DNA from: Vespula vulgaris
Taxonomy: Eukaryota > Arthropoda > Insecta > Hymenoptera > Vespidae
Assembly (NCBI RefSeq): GCF_905475345.1
Contig: NC_066594.1
Coordinates: 6,835,501 to 6,899,500 of the forward strand
Reading direction: 5' to 3'
DNA length: 64,000 nt
Part shown: in pieces, positions 1-10,985 of the stretch
Layout of the letters: each line of letters starts with the position of its first letter
Numbering within the stretch: position 1 is the first letter of the stretch
Notes under the pieces: generated by a model
The model's database searches: none
The model's input: the letters and a program-made list of their open reading frames with translations, nothing else
Told to the model about the DNA's origin: nothing
Translations under genes and position numbers: made by a program

Positions 1-63
1 TCAGTTTAAAAGAACGTTCTTTACGTGTTCTTAACAGTTCTTAGTAAATTCACAAAGGACATA

Positions 64-3000
64 ATGACATCGACTCAAGTAAGTACTCATTAACATGTGA
101 TATTTTTTTCTTTTTTTATATTTTTTGATTTTACAATATATATATATACACCCCTCCACACCACACACATACACACATACACACTAATTTATCTTATTAG
201 TTACTAATTGCTTTTTACCTCCTTTGTATACGTGTTTAAAAACATATTTTATTTTTACAGTTAGAGAAGGTTATAAATACCTACAAATTATTAGCAAAAA
301 GTTCTGTATTGAATTCAGCTAAAATTATCGGTGTTACAAAGGATAATATATTTATACAAAGTACATGGTCTCAAAGAAATCTAGAAAGAAGAACAAATCA
401 ACGTTTTATACAAAATCATATCCTGAATAAAAAACTTCAACCTATATCACAAAGTTTTCCAATTGATATTACAGGAGAGTATGTATCATCTCTTTTATAG
501 TATTTCTTTTTTAATTACTACTTATTTTTCATTATAAAAACATATATAATTTTTTTCTTTATATAAAGACTTGCATCAGCTTCTACAGAAGATGAACAAT
601 TTAAAGCTATATTAAGAAGTAGTACCATTGATAATACTCCAAGGCAATTCCTTGAAATTTGGACCAAAGAACGACTTCTTAAAAACTATGATTTAGCAGC
701 TTTAGATGTACATGGTGATGTTTATACAGATTGTAAGAGAAAACATTTTTAATTTTCTTAAATTATATTCTTTATTATAAAAAATTTCAGCTTATAATTT
801 TTTGCATAATTATTACAGCTGAATTTGGTACCTTTGAATGGTCTCCAGATAAAACCAAAGTCCTATATATTGCAGAGAAAAAGGTACCAAAGTCTGAAGC
901 ATTCTATAAACAAAAGTCTCTGGATAAAAAAGATAAAGAAAAGAAAGAAGAAGATGGAATAGTACCTGTAAGATATGTTAATATCTTTTGAATTATTTCC
1001 AAGCTATTGGTATTATTAAAAAAAAATTTTATTGATAGGGCAATGAGTATATTTATAAGCCTCACTGGGGAGAGCAATTAGTAGGTAAACACCGTCCTAC
1101 CGTTGTAATACTCGATATAACAACAGATGTAATCACAACATTATCAGAAATACCAGATAAATTGTCTCCTGGGCAATTGCAGTGGATGAAGGATTCTAAA
1201 TCTATAATCGGTGTAGTTTGGAAGCATGAACCAAGACGTTTAGGACTTGTTGCATGCACAAATAGACGCTCCTGGATTTTTATTATATATAATGGAAATT
1301 TTCGTAAGAAATATTTATATTTTTATAGTCTGTAAAGCAATGATAATTATATAATAGACATTCAAGTATATTAAATTTTTCAGATCTACTATCTAGAGAT
1401 GGGTGTGCAGTACGATCACCTAGAATTAGCCCAGATGGAAAACATCTTGTCTGGTTAGAAAGAAATGCTGGTGGGCCACATCACAATGTTCATAGGCTTA
1501 TGTATCTTGATCTTGAATTTACTGAAAAAAAAGTACGTCATATCTTTTATTCATTTATAAAACAAAGAAGTGACTTTTTTTGAAGTATTTCCTCTCGTTC
1601 TTTTTAGTCTGATGTACTTGTTGATATTGTTGATACCAATACAATTATTAATAATGGAAAAGTATTTTATGGTTTATATGGTCGATTACCACAACGTTGT
1701 TGGAGCGAAGACTGTCAATATTTGTTTTTGAGTACACCTCAGCAAACAAATATACGTTCTTATATAATCGATATAAGTAAGAGATACTATATTTATCAAT
1801 ATATATCGTATAGTTTTGATAATACTAATTGGATACGTTTTATACAGAAAATAAAACTATGACTGAGATACAAAATGACGAAAGTTCTCTCAGCATCTTA
1901 GATGTAAGAAATGGTATAATTGCATTTTTACAAACATCTCTTTTAACACCACCAAGTCTTTGTGTAGGACATTTGAATCCTATAACAATAAGTGATGGAA
2001 ATATTGCTAGAGTCAATGTCACTACTCCATTACAAATTGATGGTTTTGAGTCACTTATGTACGAACATACGTTTTATGAGTACGATAGTAATGAAGATGT
2101 CAGTAAGTATTATAATCATACATACGAGGAAATAAATGATTTACATAATTAAATTTAAATGTTTACAATTCGTTTTTCTTAAATTACAAATTATTTCAGA
2201 ATCATTTAATTTTACCTATTTTGGACCAAAAGGTGGAATTGATGAATCAGTACCATTAATAGTAGCACCACATGGAGGTCCACATTCTAATTTTACTAAT
2301 TCTTTCTCCTTCGATTATTCTTTGTTTGCACTCATAGGTAAATAACAAATTTTCCTTTTATGTCTATATTCTTCTCTATTGTTTTTTACTAATATTAAAT
2401 AAACAATCAAGGTCTGGGAGTGTTACAAGTTAATTATCGTGGTTCTACTGGAATGGGTTCCAAAAATGTAGAATATCTTCAAGGAAAAGTAGGCAATGTA
2501 GATGCAAAAGATTGTGTTACTGCCACTAAAGAAGCTTTACTTAAGTACCCATGGCTTAGTCCTTCACACGTGGGACTTTGTGGTGGTTCTCATGGTGGAT
2601 TTTTAGTAGCACATTTAAGTGCTCAATTTGCAGTAAGAAACAGCCATTAAACCTGTTTAGCAACAAAATATATAATATAATAACACGAACATATAATTTT
2701 ATATTAAATAATATTTTATATATAATGTAATCATTATTGTCAACGTATTTCAGGACCTATATAAAGTTGCTGTTGCAAGAAATCCAGTAATTGATATTGC
2801 TGCTATGTTCACCATTTCGGATATCCCAGATTGGTAAAAAAATTATTGTATTATCAATTTTGCTTATTGTTAATCGTCCAATTTGTATTTCAGTCGCAAT
2901 ACTTTAACTGTGGAAGAGAAACTTGCATATCACCATAATGTGTAAGCTTAATTGTTAACTAAAATACTATAAAGTCGATAACATTATAATTAAAAGTAGA

Positions 3001-3606
3001 CTGAAATGCAGTATTATTGAACGCAAAATTCAAAGTGGTGTTGAATATATATTTTATTATGTTTATACTATAAGAATCTTTATTTAGGTGCGCAGCTGTA
3101 ATAAATGTGCCTTATGATGCAACTGAATCATACAGCGCGACAAAGTTAGGATGCATTGAAATGTTTATAAAAATGTTTAGTTGTTCACCTATTGTTCATG
3201 TCGATAAAGTTAAGGCCCCTACTCTCATATGCATTGGCACAAATGACCTGCGAGTTCCACCGTCGCAGGGAAAGCTCTGGTATCATCGTCTTAAAGCTAA
3301 TAACGTCAAGACTAAGTAAGTAAACGTAACTAAATCAAATAATATTGGATACACTAAGATTTAGCTATAATAATAAGTATATAAAAAAATACTCGCGGAA
3401 GGAGTTTCGAATCACGCGAAAAATTTTTTCGCGGAGCCTATGTATATAATTTAACAATATGTTTTTAAATTATCAGAATGCTTGTATATGAAGACAATCA
3501 TCAGTTGGGATCAGGTAATGCTGAAATGGATTCTCTTATCAATGTTTGCTTGTGGATGATTGAACACAACAGTATCGAAAAAGATGATGACTCTAAAAAA
3601 TTATAA
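64..3606 (+). CDS. Apeh: Acylamino-acid-releasing enzyme (acylaminoacyl-peptidase), 14 exons
   Basis: Exons 64-78, 261-478, 569-732, 819-967, 1039-1303, 1384-1532, 1608-1776, 1848-2102, 2200-2337, 2412-2632, 2754-2833, 2894-2941, 3088-3315 and 3477-3606 join with GT..AG introns and no frame break into about 742 residues, close to the mammalian enzyme (about 730). This is a cytosolic serine peptidase of family S9C that removes N-acylated amino acids from blocked peptides. The N-terminal half is the expected beta-propeller region. The C-terminal alpha/beta-hydrolase domain carries HGGPHS (about 486-491), the nucleophile motif GGSHGG (Ser about 567), Asp about 677 in GTNDLRVPP and His about 708 in EDNHQL, so the catalytic triad is intact. 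The start is the first ATG, in a 5-codon first exon; an upstream exon cannot be excluded. A poly(A) signal AATAAA lies at 3687-3692. The gene converges on the membrane-protein gene downstream. Family assignment is secure; exon edges are read from splice consensus only. Confidence 0.93.
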
Positions 3607-4745
3607 AAAATATATATATAATGACAAAAATATATAATAACAAAAATATTTGTACATGATGAATTTTTATTCATTATTTTTGTGATAATAAACAAAATAC
3701 GTAAAACGTAACACATGTATTATGAATCTTTGTTTTAAGTGTTTAATACTTGTGTCACTACCTTATATATATATAAGGATATATATTTACAAAATTTCAT
3801 TATACAAATTCATTACAAATGGTTTACACGCACACGTACATATGCGTTTGCGTTAAGGCCTATATTATCGACAGAGATTATATTTGTATAGTGCTTATTC
3901 TATCAATACTTTTATTAATCATTGATCGCAAAATAAATAACAGTAAAATAAAAGGATAATATTGAAATAAACTATATTTGTTCATTATAAATATTAGTGG
4001 CAATGTTCGTTTTAAATGTTGATATAAAAACCAATATAACATTAGGAAAAATGTCATGGCTCAGAAGTAAAAAAAGTTATAATTACTTATATTATAATTC
4101 TTAATAGAAATACACTTTCTAGATAATATAAATTTTGAATAATATCAAGATTTTCATACAAAATTTTTTTAAAGAAATAATGCTGTATTTTCAGATAGAA
4201 AATAAGATGTATCAAAATATTAAATATAAAATTGATTTCCTTATGACTACTTTACTAATCATTCTAATTGACACATTTTAGAAAATATGCTGCACCTCCT
4301 TAATAAAATAAAAAATATTGTTAATGTTGCCACATTGTAGCATTAAATACATTATTTCTTGAAAAAACTTATTTTTTACTTAATACATACATATATTTTT
4401 AATTTCTTAATAAAAAAGAAAGAAAAAAAAGGCTATGGATACGTATATGTATAAACCATATCAGAAATATGTCGTAAAAATTATACAAAATGTAGTATAA
4501 AGTTATGAATCTTAATACTCATATTAAAAACATGAAAAATGAATTGAGCAGAAATTTGTACTTCATTTTTTTTTGTTCATTTTAATTCTAAGATTTAATC
4601 TTAGATTTTTTTAAGACGTATTTCTGATTTTAACTTTTTTTTTTATATGCTTGTACATATACATTGTTTAAGAAGCAGCATCACCTAATTAAAACATTAA
4701 GCAATATACTGCAAAAAATTAAAGGTTATCATTGATAACTTACAT
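3607..4745. other. Convergent intergenic region: 3' UTRs of two genes
   Basis: AT-rich sequence between the stop codons of Apeh (+) and the CUB/LDLa gene (-). It holds the Apeh poly(A) signal at 3687-3692 and several further AT-rich stretches. No coding potential was recognised on either strand. Confidence 0.6.
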
Positions 4746-6011
4746 TTACTGCATAGTAGAATTATTCTGTTCTGGAAATAAGGAATCATAACTAGGTGGA
4801 AGATCTTTATCTAACACGGGAGGTGGTACAACCACTTCTAACATTGGAGCTGTTGGAACTTGGGGGTTACTAGTGCTTCCAGATTCTTGTCCACCTGATC
4901 TAGATAATGATGAGTGTGCACTTGGACCAGCACAATCGGAAGACCAAAAGAGTAAATCTTTTTTTTTACATGCCCATATGCATACACCAAAAAGAATTGT
5001 ACACAAAATTATTGTCGTCACAGCACCTACTGTTACTTTTGTTCCAGTATTGTTAATGATGTCATTGGCATTTGAACAAGTTGCCTCATCTTGACAGATG
5101 TTTGGTGCACAATTTTGATATCCATCACAAAAGTAATCTTGTAAAATACATGAATCAAAAGGTATTGCTGTATAGTTTATCAAAATGTTGCCCTTGCATT
5201 CTATAAATGAAATTAATGAAATAAATCTTTATTCTTATACTCTAATAATATATTAAATATAATTATATTATCACATTTAATATGATAAATATTTTAAACC
5301 TACTTTTATACGGCGTATAAACAATACTGAGAGTAGGAACTTTTTCTGGGAATAGATATCCCTTTTTGGCAATAAATATTGTAGTTTCTAATTTGCCACC
5401 TATATCAAATTCTGCATATGTACTTCCAGAAAAAAAGGATCCAAGTTCATAAGTGCTATTTTCTGGTTCAGGGACTGGATAATATTTAGTTGTATTACGA
5501 TCAAAATTTCCACAAAACTTTTGTGTTTCTTGTCTGTCGCTTCTCTTAAACTAGAAATGCATACATTTTAATTAGGGAGTTAATCAGTGACTGAATAATT
5601 TCTTCTTCAAAAATATATTTACCTGTACATAATCTACACACTCTGTTTTATTACGTCTGAATGTCATTTTTTGTATGACACCGAACAAGCCATCTCCTTT
5701 ATTAGCTTTAATAACAAATTTACAATGCGTATCAGCATTGATTCCACGATCGAGTGTAATCTTAACTATAACTGCTATATCTTTGTTCTGTTTGTTTGAT
5801 CCAATTGTATGACAGTCCTTCCCATGTTCTATATCATCTAAATGAGTCAAAGAGGTTATATAAAAATTATATATAATTTTACTAGGTAAATTTATCACAC
5901 AATATATAACTTACATTCAATATATTTTGAATAATGTGTACATGATCCTAAATCGACTAGAAGTGTTGTCAAAAATATAAAGTATATAAATCTTGAAACA
6001 TCTTGGTCCAT
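4746..6011 (-). CDS. CUB and LDL-receptor-class-A-like single-pass membrane protein
   Basis: Four exons in transcription order: 6011-5915, 5837-5623, 5550-5304 and 5200-4746, joined in frame to 337 residues. The first exon encodes a hydrophobic signal peptide (about residues 6-24). Residues about 25-185 hold paired cysteines and end in a beta-strand pattern (LSIVYTPY) typical of CUB domains. A short cysteine cluster at about 204-228 (C-x5-FCDGYQNC..C..DEATC) resembles a degenerate LDL-receptor class A module. A transmembrane helix follows at about 242-263, then a basic stop-transfer segment (ACKKKD) and an acidic, proline-rich cytoplasmic tail ending near PPSY (about 321-324), a PPxY motif that WW-domain proteins can bind. 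The likely role is a cell-surface receptor or adaptor whose tail may recruit Nedd4-type ligases; this is inference. I do not recognise a named orthologue. It is divergent from the transporter gene, with start codons about 0.85 kb apart. Confidence 0.85.
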
Positions 6012-6485
6012 TTTGTATCAACGGCCATAAACTATAATTCAATAAAATCGTATTGTAAAAAGTAAGATCTGAAAACTGTTAACTTTTATACTATAAAGTT
6101 AAATTAAAGGATTTCACCAGTGGCATTGGTTACCAACTGAGTATATATTTTATTTTATTTTATAAAAATAACACCATTATTAATGAAAAAGAAAAACTTT
6201 GTTCATTATTAGTTATATAAATTCAATTCTAAAAAAAAACAAAGAATTCACAATTTTTATGCATTGGAATAACACGAAATAACATAAATCAATCAAACGC
6301 GAGACAGTAGTGTTAACACAATATAACCCATGTCATAGATTAGATAGTTTACTTTAGGTTGAATACTCGGCTACTAAAATAGAATGTAAACGTGGCTAGC
6401 TTCTCTTTTCACGTATGCGTTCGAATTTTTATCTGATATTAACTGTCAAGAATAATTCAATTCTGATCGCATTTTGTATTAAAAC
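6012..6485. promoter_or_regulatory. Shared upstream region of divergent gene pair
   Basis: About 0.5 kb separates the start codon of the CUB/LDLa gene (-) from the first inferred leader exon of the UDP-galactose transporter (+). Both promoters must lie here, probably as a bidirectional promoter. The sequence is AT-rich; a GC-richer patch around 6295-6430 is the likeliest core. No TATA box stands out on either strand. Confidence 0.45.
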
Positions 6486-6864
6486 ATGTTGAATAAGGTA
6501 AATAATTTAGATAAATAATTCCTATGTATATTACTGATTTGTAAGATATTACTATTTAAAAATTGCTAATATATAAAGGTTTTGTAAGTGATATTTTCAT
6601 TTTATAATAATATTAGTCCATTCAAAAAATACTCCAGATATTTTATTAGCAATTTATTTTTTTGTTAGATCTATATGATAAAAAAATGTTGCTAGATTCT
6701 CTTAAATGAAACTTATTCGTGTGAAATTAATTCATTATTAACGTCGAAATATAATAATAATTATTTTTCTTTCCAGATAAAATATAAAATATGATAAAAG
6801 AAAAGCCAAGGAAAAATCAATGATTTACGAGGATTATACTTATATTAATAATAATAATGAGTAA
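6486..6864 (+). promoter_or_regulatory. Spliced 5' leader of the transporter gene with three chained upstream ORFs
   Basis: An exon ending at 6497 (AAG|GTAAAT) spliced to an acceptor at 6776 (TTTCCAG|) creates uORF1 (ATG 6486, stop TGA 6792-6794). uORF2 runs 6791-6823 and uORF3 6820-6864. Each stop overlaps the next start as ATGA, and uORF3 runs past the main ATG at 6857 in another frame. The start at 6857 is chosen because only its frame continues through the donor at 6876 into the conserved exon at 6981. The leader splice is inferred from consensus. Confidence 0.5.
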
Positions 6865-8128
6865 GTTGCAACAATGTAAGTATTATAATATACAATTTAC
6901 AATATGTTTATTACAAATGTATGATATGAAATCATATAAATTTAAGATTAATGTCTATTCATTTCCAATATTGTTTTCAGTTAATGGACAAACACTAAAA
7001 TATGTCAGTTTAGTTACACTGACTCTTCAAAATGCATTGGTTGGACTTAGTATGCGTTATGCGCGGACTAGATCTGGGGATCTCTTCTTATCATCCACAG
7101 GTAAATAATATAAACACGTATTAAAATGACATTCATGACATAAAAATCATTTTGCTGAATTATATACTTCTATAATATATAATTTTCATAGCCGTTGTTA
7201 TGTCAGAGTTTTTAAAACTGTTGACATGCTTGATTTTGGTTTACATTGAAGAAGGTGAATTATTCAAATTTTATAATGCCTTGAAACAAACCATTATAAA
7301 AGAACCTGTAGATACTTTAAAAGTATGCGTACCATCAATTTTATATATCATACAAAATAATTTACTTTATGTGTCAGCATCAAATTTAGATGCAGCAACA
7401 TATCAGGTAAAAATATTTTATTATAAATTTCTCATATTTTCCTTTCATTAATTTATTTATAGTTTATTGCGTTTTAGGTGACTTATCAACTCAAGATTCT
7501 TACAACAGCTTTTTTCGCTGTAGTAATTCTTCGAAGATCATTGAGAAAGTCTCAATGGAGCGCGTTAATACTTTTAGTTATAGGAGTAGTATTAGTACAA
7601 TTAGCACAAAGTGGAACAGTTACATTACCATCAGGTATACAACAAAATCACTTACTTGGCTTCACAGCAGCCTTAAGTGCATGCTTTTTATCAGGTTTTG
7701 CAGGCATATATTTTGAAAAAATTCTTAAAGGATCTGACATTTCTGTCTGGATGAGAAATGTTCAATTGAGTTTATTATCCTTACCCTTTGGGTTAGCTAC
7801 CTGTTTTTTAAATGATGGTGATGTTATTAGAAAACAAGGCTTTTTTTTTGGCTATGACTCATTCATTTACTACTTAGTAGTACTTCAAGCAGGCGGTGGA
7901 CTCATTGTTGCTTTGGTAGTAAAGTATGCAGATAATATACTTAAGGGATTTGCCACTTCTTTGGCTATCATAATTTCATGCATAGCTTCTATTTATTTAT
8001 TTGATTTTCATTTAACATTTCAATTTTCTTTTGGTGCACTTTTAGTAATTTGTTCAATATTTTTATATAGTTATCAACCTAAAACAACTATTGATAAACA
8101 TTCTTCTATAGAGAAATCTGATGTATGA
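6857..8128 (+). CDS. Slc35a2: UDP-galactose translocator (nucleotide-sugar transporter, SLC35A family)
   Basis: Coding exons 6857-6875, 6981-7100, 7192-7406 and 7478-8128 give 334 residues, the usual length. The protein is a Golgi multi-pass antiporter that imports UDP-galactose (in insects possibly also UDP-GalNAc) in exchange for UMP, supplying glycosyltransferases. Hallmarks seen: MRYARTRSGDLFLSSTAVVM near residues 23-42, NLDAATYQVTYQLKILTTA around 108-126, SGFAGIYFEKILKGS, and KYADNILKGFATSL near the C-terminus. About eight to ten hydrophobic segments are visible. Details such as ARTRSGD and GFFFGY match vertebrate SLC35A2 better than SLC35A3 (UDP-GlcNAc), but substrate specificity in this family cannot be settled by sequence. 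The long last exon holds over 60% of the protein. A poly(A) signal AATAAA is at 8315-8320. Confidence 0.88.
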
Positions 8129-9560
8129 TATAATTGTCATTTTTTTACTTAAAAAGAAAGTTCATATTTATGTGAATATTTTATGTGAATAATCATTGCT
8201 GTAAACATGAATTATGTAAACATATTCAAATTATTTTTTTGCAATATAAATAATCAAATCAAATATATCAAAGATTTTATGACTTCGGCAAAGATTAACA
8301 AATTATGAGATTTTAATAAAATTAGTTAATTTTCGTAATTGGTATATTTTTATAGAAAAATATAATAAATATATAAGAACATAAAAAAGTAAAATCCAAC
8401 TTATACTACACAGTATATTATTACAAATCTTATATAAATCTTATATATATGCCTAAGTGTAATAAATAGACTTGATTAGATTATAAAGATGATAAATCCT
8501 TATGAATTATGGTCATGGCCTTGAGTTCTTGACATCATCTATCATTGCCCAAAATGTAAACTATTTTTCTGCATTAAGAATCAAGCGAATCGTATTTAGA
8601 AAATCTTTGTAATGCAGAATACAAGTTCATCTTTAAAAATCATGTTCTATTTTTAAGATAATTAAATCGAAAAGTCAAATTTTTTATACATGGTACTTTT
8701 TATATGTAATCTCATTTTATGTGGTCAGAAAAAAATGTTATATTTATAGAAATTATTTTATATCGATAAGTAAGAAATTCTTACTTGATAGTAATACATT
8801 TTAAACCAATTAAAAAAAAAAAATAGTTGGAGAATTGATAATTGTATTTCTATTAAATTTTTTGTGTTCATAGTAATGAAAAATAAAAATTTTTACAACA
8901 TATATTGAATTTCCCTTTAGATATTTACTTCACAAATAATTTTACTATAATGCTAATCAATTAAAGATGTTTGATATCAAAGATCAAAAAACATATACAA
9001 AGAGGTATTGGAACATTCAGTAATTATTGAATGTTCTGATAGGAATTCTATTATAATTTTTAATTATAAAAGTTTAATTATAAAAGTACTTCGTTCAAAT
9101 TGCGTGCACTCGTTTGAAAATCAGTGAGGCCACAACGCACATTGCAAATCTGTCTCTCTCTTTTTAACCTTTCTAACATATCCGTTCGGTGTCATCTCAA
9201 CTATGATATATACATATAAACAACCACTATAATTGTACGTACTACGCACAAATGAAATTAAATATTCAGAGACGAAAAAAAATATCTCGTTAGTATATAC
9301 ATTCCAAGTAAATATATAAAAATTCACAAAGAAGTTGAATGGTAAAAAGATGTATTATAACATCAAAGCAAATAATATCGAACATATCAAGTTTTAAAAC
9401 GCAGTAGAATTTATAATGTACGGTTCGAAATTTATATATCGATTCAATACTGATCGATCGTTATCATCGTTTTAATCAACGAGTACTGTTTCCTTCGCTT
9501 ATTTTCTTTCTATTTTTTTCCTAATAAAATTAAAGAGGTCTAAAACGAAAGAGTTAAAAA
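8129..9560. other. Intergenic AT-rich region, 3' UTR of transporter to Cul1 promoter
   Basis: Very AT-rich, with the transporter poly(A) signal near 8315 and no ORF of substance. From about 9400 the composition rises toward the Cul1 leader. No other element was recognised. Confidence 0.5.
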
Positions 9561-9569
9561 CGCGCCACG

Positions 9570-9911
9570 CTTGAACCCGTTGTGTGAAGGTTATAGTTCG
9601 TTGTATTGGTAGCAGTGGGACCTAACCTTTCAGAAGCGTAGCAGCAGGATCGCGAGTGTACGCGATTTTTGAGGAAGTACAAAAGAAGTTTTCCTGTTTT
9701 ACGATCGCACGCTTCTTCACGGTTTCGTAGATCACGCGATACACAGGAATCAAAGAGGTTTAAAAAGAAAGGAAAAAAATCAAAGTGGAGACGAGGAAGG
9801 TGTCCTCCACGTCTCTATAGTACCCTGACGACACTTCCTACCCTGGCCACTGCATTTTCACGAAAGCTTCTCGTCGTTCCTGACTGTTATGCGGTGGTGA
9901 ACATTGACTGG
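9570..9911 (+). other. Probable 5' non-coding first exon of Cul1
   Basis: A GC-richer stretch that ends at a good donor (CTG|GTGAGA, intron from 9912). The next acceptor in line is TTTACAG at 10921-10927, just before the coding start at 10986. The transcription start is not determined; the left border is a guess from composition. Confidence 0.4.
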
Positions 9912-10164
9912 TGAGAGATAGAGATAGAATCTGGGAGAGAGAGAAGAAAAAAGAAAAATTGCGTAAAGAAAAAGAGACGGCGAGAGGGAGAGAGGAAGAG
10001 ACAGAGGAAGGGAGGAGAGAGAGAGAGAGAGAGAGAGATAACATATAGGCAGATAGAATTATAGAAAGAGAAACAAGGATAAGAGAGGTGAAGGGGATTC
10101 GGAAAGAATGAGTGAGAGAGAGAGAGAGAGAGAGAAACGGAGTGAATGAGTGTGAGACAGAATC

Positions 10165-10204
<40 letters not shown>

Positions 10205-10638
10205 AAAAGAACTTTTTTTTCAACGATCCCTTGATATTATCCTTTAATTTAGTTTATTCTCAACTTATTCTCAGTGTCTTGCATCTCGAAAGTAGAACGA
10301 TATCTCATAGTGTGTGTTATTGTTCTTAACATTATCGTGTAATTGTGACCAATAACATCGTCAACCAATTCGATATCCACGTCTCTTAGCGAATGATTTC
10401 AATCTCGATTTAACGGAATTCATTATGACCTTCGAATATCGATAGCGACCTTCTGTTCCGAACAAGGATTAAAAGACATATTTTGGAGCACGTTTTAATC
10501 GAGAATCGAAATCTCCAATAATACTCTTTAAGTCTGTTACGTCGTAGACACAGTAGACAGGCTCGTTTGTTTGTTGTTTTCCTACATGAACATTTCCAGA
10601 TAATTTGTATTTTGGTCGATCGTATGTTTCTAATTGGT

Positions 10639-10677
<39 letters not shown>

Positions 10678-10927
10678 GTATGTATTTGTATATTATTATA
10701 CATATAGTAAACATAATCTATCTTCAAACAAAATGAATAAGTGTTTTTTATTCTTATTTTTATAGTATATCATTACGATAAAGTGTCATTTTGTTAAAGA
10801 GTAAGTGTGATTTGTTGTACATTTGTGTATGAATATATTATTCTGTAATTATCAAAGTTCTTTTAAGTAACTGTTATGATAGTCTTATTGAATTTTTCTA
10901 AGTTTTTCTTTTATTTTTCCTTTACAG
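9912..10927 (+). repeat. GA/CT microsatellite-rich first intron of Cul1
   Basis: Contains several (GA)n runs (about 10015-10039, 10111-10134 and 10172-10201) and a (CT)n run at about 10647-10675. Repeats of GAGAG next to a housekeeping promoter are potential binding sites for GAGA-factor-like proteins in insects. Whether that happens here is inference. Confidence 0.55.
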
Positions 10928-10985
10928 AAATTGTAAGTAGCAAGTAGTAACACTGACGCTCACCAGGCAAGCGTATAAGAATAGG

